Below, in pieces: positions 1 to 9,885 of a stretch of DNA of 25,740 nt (the first letter of the stretch is position 1; the number at the start of each line of letters is the position of its first letter). The notes beneath the pieces are model-generated. The model made no database searches. It worked only from the letters and a program-made list of their open reading frames with translations, and was not told the origin of the DNA. The stretch spans positions 1-25,740 of the forward strand of contig NW_014578631.1 in NCBI RefSeq assembly GCF_000485595.1. Direction: 5' to 3'. The stretch comes from Priapulus caudatus. Its lineage: Eukaryota; Priapulida; Priapulimorpha; Priapulimorphida; Priapulidae. Position numbers and translations under genes: made by a program.

Positions 1-943
1 TGGGTTAGGGTATATATATATTATATATATATCATAGGGTTAGGGTATATATAATATAATATAGGGTTAAGGGTATTATATATATACGTGGTGTGTGTGT
101 GGGGGTGGTAGGGTTAGGGTTGGGTAGGGTTAGGGTGAGGGTATATATAGTATATACCCTAACCCTAATAATATATATATATACCCTAACCCTATATATA
201 TATAATATTATATATATTATATTAAGGGTTAGGGTAATAATATATATATATAGGGTTAGGGTATATATATATACCCTCACCTCAACCGCTACCCTAACCC
301 TAATACGCCCTAACCGACCCCACACACACAGCGCACGTCACGCGTGCGTGCACGTACACGCATGCGTGCAGCACACGCGTGCTGCACGCATGCGTGCGCG
401 TACACGCGATGCGTGCGCATACACGCGTACGTGCTGCATACACGCGTGCGTGCGCATACACGCGTGCGTGCACGTCCACCGCATGCGCGTCACGTACACG
501 CGTGCGTGCACATTACACGCGTACCGCGCACATACACACGCTGCGGCCGCAGCGTAACACGGCGTATGCTCGCGAGCATAACACATGCACGCATCGCGGT
601 CATTCGTCGCATCCTGTGACGCATGCGTCATGTGCATCTGTGCAGCACGGCAGATACACTCACTGTGCACCTATTGTACGCAGGCCGCAGGTACACGGAG
701 CCGCGTGTAGTACACCATGCGCGCGGTGCACACTCATCAGGAGCTCGGCTGCAGATCTTGGAGCACAAACCCAATGCTCTCGTAGCAACACCGGCATCCT
801 GACTCTGTGAACTGGTGCACAAGTCTTTTGCGCCGTGGCGATGCGGAAACTCGGCTTTTATGGGCCACAGAGAGTCGTGTGTAGCTTCCTTGCCTTGACC
901 CGCAGAGTTGTATTACAATCATCTGTGAGTTCTGTCTGTACGG
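1..943. repeat. Complex telomere-like repeat unit, copy 1 (left end cut by window)
   Basis: Positions 1-310 alternate (TA)n tracts with short GGGTTAGGG blocks and with CCCTAACCC blocks, so both telomere strands appear on one strand. Positions about 316-545 are an almost strictly alternating purine-pyrimidine tract built from CACGCGTGCGTG and related words. Positions about 600-943 are less repetitive. The same modules recur in the same order at 4222-5252, with many single-base indels between copies. Homology stops near the words TTCTGTCTG at the right end. Long open frames on both strands are low-complexity artefacts. This is a dispersed or subtelomere-like unit rather than a chromosome end, because ordinary DNA follows it. 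Confidence 0.75.
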
Positions 944-1374
944 AGGGGCCGGATGTGCCTATCTCGTCATCGTAGTTGTTATTGTTTTGTTGTTGTTGTT
1001 GTTGCGTGTTTGTTTGTTCTGCGCTGTTTCTTTGTTGGCGGCGGCAACGAGAAGGCAGAACAGGGAGAAGAGAAGGCATTGTTGGGGATGCGGAAATGCG
1101 ACAGCGAGTGGGGATTTAGAGACGGGTGGCGGAGCAATGATTATGGTTTCGGATTTTACGGTTGCATAACTCCCTTCCTCGAGTCGTGTTTTGCGCTGCC
1201 TAAGAAGTTTTGTGTACGCGGTGTGTACTGGTCCTTATACATATGTTACCATGATTGTTATACAATGTTATCACGACATTGTTATACAATGTTATAACAT
1301 TCTTATAGCAGTGTTACCATAATTCTTACACGATGGGCACCAACGATTGTTATACATGTACAGTATACAATCAG
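944..1374. other. Non-coding stretch, no gene recognised
   Basis: A TTG-rich patch (about 970-1020) is followed by mixed sequence. A short direct repeat, ATTGTTATACAATGTTAT, occurs at 1253-1270 and again at 1278-1295. No splice-bounded coding block or known domain was seen on either strand. Confidence 0.5.
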
Positions 1375-1450
1375 ACATGCATGGCGGTAGCTAAGGGGGC
1401 ACAAGGGGGCCAATGCCCCCCCTGTTGATTGGCAAAAACAAACAGAACAA
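1375..1450. repeat. GC-rich dispersed repeat fragment, copy 1
   Basis: The stretch reading GTAGCTAAGGGGGCACAA and then CCAATGCCCCCC resembles 2450-2530, which reads CTAGCTAAGGGGGGGGCACA and then CCCAATGCCCCCT. The two copies are in the same orientation about 1.07 kb apart and are diverged. They look like fragments of one dispersed element whose full length cannot be judged here. Confidence 0.5.
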
Positions 1451-1536
1451 AAAATTTTCCTTCGCCTCTGCACGCGTCTTCACAGACTGGCCACAATTCC
1501 TGTTTACTTCTGCATCTGTTCTGAACCGAACATTCT

Positions 1537-1995
1537 CTAAAGAGCATTCGTCATGCAGTCTAAACTCGTTCTACAATTGACCCAGGCCACTGATTCTCTG
1601 CTCTCATTCTCCTTTTCGTTGAAGCAGGAGTTAGGGAATGACATAAATGTAACGAAATCCCTTAAAATGTTCTGTTGCAAATCGACGGAGATAAGACTTG
1701 ACTTTGGATTTTTGAGATTGCTGCGGCAGACAAAGAACATGACTAAAGAAAGGAGATATTCTTCTTTGCTCAGATTGGTTGTTGGGCAAGTGGCTTGATT
1801 GAATTTTATGGTTTCTGAAGCTCTTTGTTGACAGATAGAAAAAGAAATGGAATGCCTTTGGAATAACCTTTGATATATTCGAACTTTATAGACGCCCTTT
1901 TGGCATCCCCACATCGTTTTTATTTCAAATCCAAATTTCAACACTATTTTAAGTAACTGTTCTCTAATGCAGGGGAGGAAAAACAATTCTTTCAT
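1537..1995. other. Overlapping open frames on both strands, coding status doubtful
   Basis: The minus strand is open for 152 codons (1995 to 1537), and the plus strand is open for 81 codons inside it (1553-1798). Neither translation resembles a family I recognise, and I see no repeated motif, signal peptide or membrane segment. The block lies between two copies of a GC-rich repeat (1375-1450 and 2450-2530), so it could be the worn interior of a transposable element. It could also be a chance open frame. I do not call it a gene. Confidence 0.2.
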
Positions 1996-2449
1996 GGTAA
2001 ATTCCTTTTATTTTAATAGAGCGGCTATTTTGGCAGGCTAACCTTCTGTTTTATTTGAAATCAAATTTCAATAGTTTTTAGTTCTTCATCAGAGGAAAGC
2101 AAAAACCATTTTTTTATAACGCCAACAAAAATGTTAAATATGATCTTTAACGGCTATGTATTCTAAACGATGTAAATCTTTTGCTAACTTTAAAGTAAAT
2201 TGCATGTTTATCTGGCCCAAAGCTTTTTCCAACACATCTAACACTGTTTTTTTCCCCCCGTAGATTCTTTATTTTCGATTTCATCAGATCATAGCATCAT
2301 ACTTTTTCAAAAAAATAATTTAACTTTAAACTTATAATGAGGAACTTGGAAAACAGTTTTATGGTACGGATAAAGCAACATTGCATGGTACTGCTAACAA
2401 CACAATCAAACTAAATCCAATACTTCCGTCAGTGCTTGAACTGAGGACA
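1996..2449. other. AT-rich non-coding stretch
   Basis: The sequence is AT-rich, with homopolymer T and A runs and stops in all frames. I see no repeat or gene here. Confidence 0.5.
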
Positions 2450-2530
2450 TAGGCGCTAGCTAAGGGGGGGGCACAACGGAGGCCCAATGCCCCCTCTCTG
2501 ATCGGAGAGTACAAAAAATTAAGAGAGAAG
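2450..2530. repeat. GC-rich dispersed repeat fragment, copy 2
   Basis: This is the partner of 1375-1450 in the same orientation: AGCTAAGG, a G run, GGCACAA, then CCCAATGCCCCCT. The G-run length differs between copies. No coding sequence is visible. Confidence 0.5.
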
Positions 2531-2624
2531 GCGCCCTTAATGGGATTGGTCTATACCACTATTACCTAATACTAATATATGAAAACTGAAATCGTTTCGG
2601 CAAAAAATGCTATATTTGATGCAC

Positions 2625-3095
2625 ATATTTGTCAAAAATTACCCTACTGTGGGAGGGGAAACACCCTCCCCCGTTAGAAGAATTGCCTTTCATCGCTGTC
2701 TTTTGGGTACGCTTTAACATCTTATCTTCCCATCCCTGACAAAACCTGGCTTCGTACACAGGCATTTTCACTGGTCCTAGCTATAAGGGTCGCCACCAAA
2801 CTGGTCGTGTGGTAAACCTCAGAGCCGTCCGGCCGCCAACAGCCAGGGGCCATCGACGCCCCGCACCCGTTGATTCGGATCCGGAGTGGGAAAAAAATAA
2901 AAAGCGAGGGAGGGGGGTTATTAAGGGATTAGCATAATGCCACTTCTCATATAAGTTCCCCTAATACTGAATTTTAGTGTGCAGCAAAATTGCCATTTTC
3001 ATGCACGGAATTTCTTCAAAAATACTCCCTATAAGCCGTGGGAGGGGGGATACCTCCTCCCACACCCGTACACCCCACCAGTCCCGCATTCGCTT
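2625..3095. repeat. Pair of diverged repeats with small G/C hairpins
   Basis: Two diverged copies of a short element occur. The first (about 2630-2690) reads CAAAAATTACCCTACTGTGG and then a GGAGGGG / CACCCTCCCCC fold-back. The second (about 3015-3090) reads CAAAAATACTCCCTATAAGC and then GTGGGAGGGG / CCTCCTCCCAC. The 300 bp between them contain only a GC-richer patch (2780-2900) with no recognisable gene. Confidence 0.4.
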
Positions 3096-3238
3096 CCCCT
3101 GCGCCTTGGCACCTCCCTTTTACCTAATTGCTGGCTACGACCAGCATGCAGGAACATGATGTTGTGCAACGAATCTTGCGTGACTGTTAACTCGGCGTTG
3201 ACTTGCAGTCCTTGTAGTATCTATGCGTACTTTAGCGT

Positions 3239-3291
3239 GGGAGGGAGGAAGAGATAGAAGAGGGAGCCAAGAGAGAGAGATAGAGAGAGAC

Positions 3292-3323
<32 letters not shown>

Positions 3324-3514
3324 GGAGAGAGCGGAAGCGAGAGAGAGAGGGGAGGGAGAGAGAGAGAGAGAGAGGCAAAGCGAGAGAGATTAGAGATAGA
3401 GATAGAGAGAGAGAGAAGAGAGAGATGAGGAGAGAGAGAGAAGACGAGAGAGAGAGAGGTGGGAGGAGACAGAGAGAGAGAGAGCAAAGAGAGTAGAGAT
3501 AGAGATAGAGAGAG

Positions 3515-3551
<37 letters not shown>

Positions 3552-3616
3552 GAAGAGAGAGAGAGAGAGAGAGGGGAGAGAGAGGAGGTGAGGAGGGGAG
3601 AGAGAGAGAGAGCAAC

Positions 3617-3653
<37 letters not shown>

Positions 3654-3754
3654 GAGAGAGACGAGAGAGAGGAGAGGAGAAGGAGAGAGCGAGAGAGAGA
3701 AAAGGTGGGAGGAGAGAGAGAGAGAGAGAGCCAAGAGAGAGAGAGGATGAGAGA

Positions 3755-3823
<69 letters not shown>

Positions 3824-3841
3824 CGAGCGACGTGGAGAAGA

Positions 3842-3914
<73 letters not shown>

Positions 3915-3942
3915 CGAGAGAGTAGAGAAGAAGCGGGGGGGG
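3239..3942 (+). repeat. (GA)n polypurine microsatellite, about 0.7 kb
   Basis: The tract is nearly pure GA dinucleotide and GGA/GAAGA variants on the plus strand, broken only by isolated T or C bases such as GATAGATA or GCGA. Because GA repeats lack stop codons, several long false open frames arise: Ser/Leu-rich on the minus strand and Arg/Glu-rich on the plus strand. Mirror-symmetric polypurine tracts can form triplex (H-DNA) structures; that property is general knowledge and was not tested here. Confidence 0.97.
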
Positions 3943-4188
3943 CGACGACGGGATAATATCGTAAGGCTAGGGCTGCCGCCACGTCCGCTACTGCTGAGTC
4001 AGTGAGTGCTGACCAGCCGTCTGTAACCTTATACTTAAGTGAGCGCACCCACTGACACCTGCATCTCTGCAGCTCCGCACCGTGATCTCTAAATCAACCG
4101 TTGCTAATGAACTGTGTGCGCAGCGCGTTACACTTGACGACTGCGAGTTGGCGCGACTCGATCGAGCGGTCAGCGTGCCGACGCACAG
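3943..4188. other. Short unique spacer
   Basis: Mixed, fairly GC-rich sequence lies between the GA tract and the second telomere-like unit. No coding block, splice pattern or RNA gene was recognised. Confidence 0.4.
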
Positions 4189-5284
4189 AGCGTACGCGTG
4201 GGCGTTTCGGATATAGGTGTTCAGCGGTTATATATATATATATATATATTATATTGTTAGGGATATATATATATATATGGGTTAGGGTATTATATATATA
4301 TAATTATATATATGGGTTAAGGTATAGTATATTATATATATATATATACCCTACGCACGCGTGTACGTGGGGGGTGGTAAGGGTTATGGGTAGGGTAGGG
4401 TTAGGGTGAGGTATAGTAATTATAATACCTAACCCTATATATATATGATATATATACCCTAACCCTATATATATATATATTATATATAGTATATTAGGGT
4501 TAGGGTATATATAATATAGGTTAGGGTATATAATATATATACCCTCACCCTAACGCGCTACCCTAACCCTACACCCTACCACCCCCACACACATCACGCA
4601 CGTACACGCGTGCGTGCACGTACACGCATGCGTGCACATACACGCGTGCGTGGCACGCAATGCGTGCGCGTACACGCATTGCGTGCGCATACACGGCGTG
4701 TGCGTGCCGCATACAGCGCGTGCCGTGCGCATACACGCGTGCGTGCAGGTACAGCGCATGCGCGCAACGTAGCGGTACACCGGCGTGGCACAATACACCG
4801 TACCCGCACATACACACGTGCGCGCACGTACACACGTAAGCTCCGCACAGTACACATGCACGCATCCCGCGTCATGTGGCAATCGTGCACGCATGCGGTC
4901 TGTGCATCTGGCACGGCAGATACACTCACGTGCACCTATGTACGCAGGCCGCAGGTACATTCGCCCGCGGTAATGTACACGACATCGCGCGCGTGCACAA
5001 AGCGAGCCCGGCCTGTTGGCAACGATCTTGGAGACAAACGCCAGATGCTTCGCCCGGCCTCTCGTAGCAAAACAACAACCGGCATCCTGACCTGTGATGT
5101 GCACAAGTCTTTGCGCCTGCCTGTGCGTGGCGGCGGACCTCGCTTTTTTAATAGGGCCACAGAGAGTCGTGTTAGCCTTCCTATGCACTGAGGACCGGCG
5201 GCGTCGCCAGAGGCATTTGTTATAAATACAATCATCTGTTGATTCTGTCTGGTTAACCCTATATCCAACGCCCCACGCGTACGC
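4189..5284. repeat. Complex telomere-like repeat unit, copy 2, with inverted ends
   Basis: This is the full-length counterpart of 1-943. It has (TA)n with TTAGGG-like blocks in both orientations (about 4222-4580), a CACGCG-type alternating tract (about 4585-4855), and a 400-bp less repetitive part (about 4856-5252) matching 600-943. The unit is bracketed by an inverted repeat: GCGTACGCGTGGGCGTTTCG with GGATATAGG at 4189-4222, against the complement of 5252-5284 (CTATATCCAACGCC, CCACGCGTACGC). The second copy therefore behaves like a bounded insertion. Open frames here are repeat artefacts. Confidence 0.7.
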
Positions 5285-5415
5285 TCGTGGTCGGGGGATA
5301 GCCGCGCTCTCAACCTGGCTTTTGCGTTCGCCGTTGTTTATGTTGGCGTTGTTGACATGTCCGTCGGGCAAATGTATTGGCTAATGTACACATCATTGCC
5401 GTCTCTAAAAAGAGC
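5285..5415. other. Short unique spacer
   Basis: I recognise nothing in this stretch. It holds no credible exon and no repeat shared with the rest of the window. Confidence 0.35.
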
Positions 5416-5600
5416 AATCGCCCCCGGGGGGGTCTAACCGTAACCCAAACTTGCGAGCACGCGAAGGGGGGTCTGGGGGGCACTCCCCCAGAAATTTTTT
5501 GAAATTAGACCCCCTTAGATGCGTTTTCTACGCGAGCAGGGGGGGGGTCCGGACCCCCTAGACCCCCTCCCCTGTACACGCCCCTGAATCGACCCCCCTC
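5416..5600. repeat. GC-rich repeat with poly-G/poly-C fold-backs
   Basis: The stretch is rich in G runs and C runs that can pair locally, for example GGGGGGTCC opposite GGACCCCCT around 5540-5562, and GGGGGGCACTCCCCC around 5475-5490. It resembles an end fragment of a dispersed repeat. No coding sequence was seen. Confidence 0.4.
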
Positions 5601-6234
5601 TCTCTCGATATATATATACAGCTAATAACAGTTTATAGGTATGCATGTGTGTGCGTGGGCATGATGGTAAGATCAAATGAGCCCATTTTACATCGGTTTG
5701 CCTAAACTGAAATGCCCGCCACCGCGGCAAATCAAAATTAGTTTACATCATACAAAACACCCATGCAATTGCAACGAGACAAAACCCACGTCTATATAAT
5801 TTCCTAGAGGCAGTATTACACTGATTGAATAAGATAAAAATCGAACACTTCCATAAATATACGCCGAGCATTCTCCATCTGCTGCGGTAGGGCAGATGCC
5901 GTACGGCAGCCAGGGTGCAGGTGCTGGGCGGGGGGGGGGGGGGTAATAAGGGGCTTCAACTCGATATCGGCACCTTGCAGCTAAGCATTGTTGTAAGCTG
6001 CTGTTACTGTGTACACTAATACCGTGAACATATCCATACAACATACTATCAGGAGTGTATAATAGGTGATACTATCATATACGATAATAAAAAAATGTAA
6101 ATATCAATAAAATGTACATGTAATCAGAAGTAAATAAAAACGTGTTTTTATTCATTATGCGCGTGCTAACACTGCTACATTAATTGCCACTGAAACCCCT
6201 GTAACCTACTTCGGTCGCTACTGTTACTAGCTAC
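5601..6234. other. Non-coding stretch with a poly-G run
   Basis: The sequence is mostly AT-rich with stops in all frames. An uninterrupted G run lies at about 5929-5943. The minus-strand open frames overlapping it (5515-5730 and 5748-6044) have no recognisable domain and no exon-like boundaries. Confidence 0.4.
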
Positions 6235-6390
6235 TACAGTAAAAACCCGCGTATAAGAACATAGATTTTTCCAAGTTAGCCTCAACATGTTCTTATATAA
6301 ATGGTGCTTACTGAAAAATTAGGCTCAAAAGGTTCTTAAATAGGTTCTTAATTGTTTCTACTTTTAATATGTAGGCCCTACTAGCTGAAA

Positions 6391-6407
6391 CCCGCGCTAT
6401 GCGCGGG
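6391..6407. repeat. Small GC hairpin inside the TIR element
   Basis: The words CCCGCGC and GCGCGGG are separated by TAT, giving a perfect 7-bp stem in an AT-rich setting. Confidence 0.6.
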
Positions 6408-6634
6408 CTTAGTGACTGTGATGCATGTGTTACCAGTACAGTAGTGTTATGTGTAAGGTGTTATATGGAGAGTTTATATATTTTTTTTATATAAGAACAA
6501 TTTTTATTTTTCAGGCTGAATGTGTTCTTATGTATATGCAATTTTTTGACCGCATTTCAGCCTGAGTGTTCTTAATCGACGTGTTCTTTTATGCGGGTTT
6601 TTACTGTATATGTAAATAATGCAGTACTGTGTCT

Positions 6635-6668
6635 CAATAACAATGCCAGGGTGCTGGCATTGTTATTG
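6635..6668. repeat. Perfect 15-bp hairpin with GGTG loop
   Basis: CAATAACAATGCCAG (6635-6649) is followed by GGTG and then its exact complement CTGGCATTGTTATTG (6654-6668). It lies in the interior of the TIR element. Confidence 0.8.
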
Positions 6669-6707
6669 TTGAGCATTGGCATTGGCATTGTTATTGCATC
6701 GATATTG

Positions 6708-6750
6708 TCAGGAGTTAATAATAGACAATTTGTCTATTATTAACTCCTGA
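6708..6750. repeat. Perfect 20-bp hairpin with direct-repeat flanks
   Basis: The arm TCAGGAGTTAATAATAGACA (6708-6727) is separated by ATT from its exact complement (6731-6750). The heptamer GATATTG occurs immediately before the left arm (6701-6707) and overlapping the end of the right arm (6749-6755), so the palindrome may be a tiny insertion with a target duplication. Confidence 0.8.
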
Positions 6751-6935
6751 TATTGTTGAGCTCGTCTTTTTTATTTTACCTGCGTTTCTTTTTAAGTCTT
6801 CATCTGCATGGAAAATTAAGAACCTACTTTAAAATCTTAGCCTAAAACAGGTTCTTATGTAAAGGGGTCTAAATGGGAAATTTTAGCCTAACATGTTCTT
6901 AAAATCTATGTTCTTATACGCGGGTTTTTACTGTA

Positions 6936-9881
6936 CTGCCATCGGTCACCGGTGCTATTGTTATTACTGCTGTTGCTGCTTCTAGGGCTTTTGATAGGAT
7001 TCATTATAAATATGTTTCGCTATCGTGAAAAAGGAACCTTGCCATTTATGAAATATGACGTCTTACAATTAAGTGACGTCCGACCACATGTGAGATAAGC
7101 TAAATCTTGTTATGAGCTAAACAAAAGTAAAGGAAAATGCAAGTTTACACACGGGAAAAAAACGTAACTCGATTATTATGGTAGCGCTGGTGATAGTAGT
7201 AATAGCAATATGAGTAGTGCCAAGTGGTTTTTAAGTAACGTACATTTGAGTTTTAATTCGATATTTACATGTTCTACAGACATTTTCTTTCTGTGGTACG
7301 AACAGGGCAATTAAGTGAGTTTAGTCTTCAGTACATACCGACTCACAACAAAACAGCTACGACAAAAAAGCTCCGACAAGTCGACAATTTCACTATAATC
7401 ATGATACGTTTTACAATTAACGCCATCGCATTGGCCTAAACGGAAGCATTCTGGCAAAACCATATCTTATTAACGAAATTCCGTTTAGAAACGAAATTTC
7501 ATCAACGAGCTGTATATGGACAAGCAAAAATATTATTGCACAGGGAAACTAGAATATGAACATCTCGTAGATACTACTGATGTATTATTTTATCATCACT
7601 TTCTCGAATATAGAGCAAATATAGCAGTCGTTAACATTCCTACCGTAGTCCTGCTATCCAGTGAATTTCATCAACTATCAACTCAACAACATACTGGCTG
7701 GCTGACTATGTAGCCGTTTACGTGTTACATAGTTTAACCTCAAATTACAAAGCCAGTCACACTCATTTTCATGTGGCCATGGGTCAAGTGGTTTCTGAAC
7801 AGAGTTACGCTGAACCTGGCTGTACATGAGAAAGGCATCCGAACAAACTTACAATAAATGCGCGCGTGCGTGTGTGCGCGTGTGTATTTTCTGACTTGCA
7901 CTGAAGGAGGTGTGGGGGATATAGACAAATAATACACGTAGTTTTGATTTTAGTTAATGAGTGTTGCTGTGTGAATAGTGCTTGTGCGTCAACTAACCGT
8001 GCTTATTTAGTAACGTTTCTAATAAAATATTAGACATATAGGTAGGATTAAGTAGCAAGTTGATAGCACTACAACATTAAAGGCAGTATAGACACTACGA
8101 ATTTCCTACACTGCCTACTATCGCTTATGTGGTGACACACAATACAGTGAACATCGCAACTAGCCTATCGTTATATATAATATCATATACATATTTATAT
8201 TATAGATTGTTTTGCAGCCCTGGTTTAGTCATTAATAAAGCTTATTGAGTCATTTCTTTACCGTAACTTTACCGTAACTTTGTAACCGCCCTTTGATAAG
8301 ATTACACGTGTGATAAAATCTTGTTATGAAAGGCGTGCAAGACCATTTCTTGCATGCTATTGCTACGTTCTAAAGTGCTTGCTTGCAACCAATTAGTTTC
8401 TCAGAGATGATGCGTAATATTTACTGTACAACCTTATGGGGTAAATTGTTTGATTTAATATTAGTTGCTATAAACTATACTCTATAGAGCGAGTTAGTAC
8501 AATATATACAAGGTAGACTGCAACGGTAGCTTAGTACATCTACATTCTAACATTTTAATGTACCAGTTATTCAATACATATTTACACAAGCTAAATACTA
8601 TATATGTTAAAATGCGTAAATATGTGTGTAAAAAAAACTATGTATGCGTGTGTGCGTGGGCGTGTGTGTGCATATACACCAATACAGACATTGGAACAAA
8701 CTCTGATACAAACGTGTACATTGTAAAACATTTGATTGTAAATCTCACAACACATATAAGTAATATCGACGCTAGTAACTTAAAAATAACTCAGGCAGCT
8801 CTAAATTCGTCAATCAGCGACCTACGCTTTAAGCTCAACACTCAATAGCATACCAATAAATAGTGCACTATGTGCCCATACAAAAATAAACGAATATGAG
8901 ATTTGTCGTTTGCTAAAAATAAAACGCTAAAATAACAATTAACGGAGGATTCTTGGAAGTCTTCGTTGGCACTGACAGAAGACTTCCACCTTCACATGAA
9001 TTCCATTGAGTATAGTATTTTGTCTAACATGAATTGTACACGTGCAATCATATACAATGCCATAAATCTTGTTGGGACAAAATGCCAACCTCATGATATT
9101 AATATTTTTGTCAAAACTTAAGAGCGGGTTGTGTTCCCAAACTGATATAAGTCCACAAGAACATGGCATTCACATTGAGCAGGAAGACTAAGGACTGTTT
9201 CGTACGAGCACTGACCTTGATCTCACTCAGTTCTGCAATCTGGTCATTTATTTGATCAGATTTTTAACATCAATTCTGAGCAAGCTGACCTTGTGTGCAA
9301 GTTAGATCCAAGCAGGTAAAATATGCCAACTTTGACTAATTGCTGTATGGTGTTTGCTAGGTCACATCGACAGGTTTAATTGCTTTATATGGATAAAGTT
9401 TCAACGTTAGAACTTTGAATTGTTCTGGTAGATCGGGCTCATGTCCAATCGGGCACAAGTACCGTATATGATCTTTATTAAGTAGCTCCTAATACCTAAT
9501 GTATTTTTAATAAAAACACTCGTAAACACAGTAATCGATCACATATAAAAATGAAACATACACGGAAGCATGGATTACCCTCTTTTTTACATTTACCTAA
9601 ATGATAACCTTCATGAATGTTCCACGATATCATACAGACAAAATTGCCTCGCATTTAATCAGTGACCCTATAACATCAGTTAACATGGTCTTGACATTGT
9701 GAATTTGTAGCAAAGATATAACACATCTGATCTAAATCAGTATTTTCTGTAAAAAATCGCTACCTTTGTAATAAAATCACCAGCTTCTGTAATAAAATTA
9801 CAACTGCATTTTTGTAACATGGCTTAACTGATAAGAGAAACTTAGTAAAATCAAGTTTATTACTAAAGTTGGTGATTCTCG
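6936..9881. other. 2.9 kb with no recognised gene
   Basis: This is AT-rich intergenic-type sequence. A short alternating GC tract lies around 7860-7885 (GCGCGTGCGTGTGTGCGCGT). Small open frames at 7516-7713 (plus), 8558-8848 (plus) and 8939-9169 (minus) give proteins without any motif I recognise. The last has a Cys-rich tail, but the codon before its ATG is a stop and it has no exon-like boundaries. A diverged or short exon could be missed by eye. Confidence 0.5.
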
Positions 9882-9885
9882 TTAA

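Larger units (their letters stand above)
6237..6933. mobile_element. TIR element with TA-flanked inverted ends
   Basis: The left end (CAGTAAAAACCCGCGTATAA and onward to 6269) is repeated as a perfect inverted complement of about 33 bp ending at 6933. Both ends are flanked by TA (6235-6236 and 6934-6935), as in Tc1/mariner-type target duplication. A third, slightly diverged end of the same type, pointing like the right end, sits at about 6582-6606 and is also followed by TA. The word GTTCTTA recurs near the ends in both halves. No transposase frame is present, so the element is non-autonomous. Confidence 0.75.

Noticed and set aside
1-310. Possible chromosome end
   Set aside because: TTAGGG-like blocks occur in both orientations, are interrupted by (TA)n, and are followed by ordinary DNA and a second copy 4 kb away.
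1537-1995. 152-codon minus-strand gene
   Set aside because: No recognisable domain, an antisense frame is also open, and it is flanked by repeat fragments. Kept only as a doubtful open frame.
3221-4048. 275-codon minus-strand open frame rich in Ser and Leu, and overlapping frames in the same tract
   Set aside because: It is the translation of a GA/TC dinucleotide repeat, which lacks stop codons in every phase.
4550-5371. 273-codon minus-strand and 193-codon plus-strand frames rich in Arg, Cys, His, Thr and Ala
   Set aside because: They run through the CACGCG minisatellite; the copy at 1-943 does not keep the same frame, so indels are not constrained.
8558-8848. 96-codon open frame
   Set aside because: It includes a low-complexity CV/CA patch from a GTGTGC tract and has no recognisable motif.
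8939-9169. 76-codon minus-strand frame with Cys-rich end
   Set aside because: The cysteines show no zinc-finger spacing I recognise, the codon before the ATG is a stop, and no splice site extends the frame.
9180-9330. Possible diverged exon between intron-like flanks
   Set aside because: No conserved protein block could be read in any frame and no acceptor/donor pair gave an open join to a neighbour.
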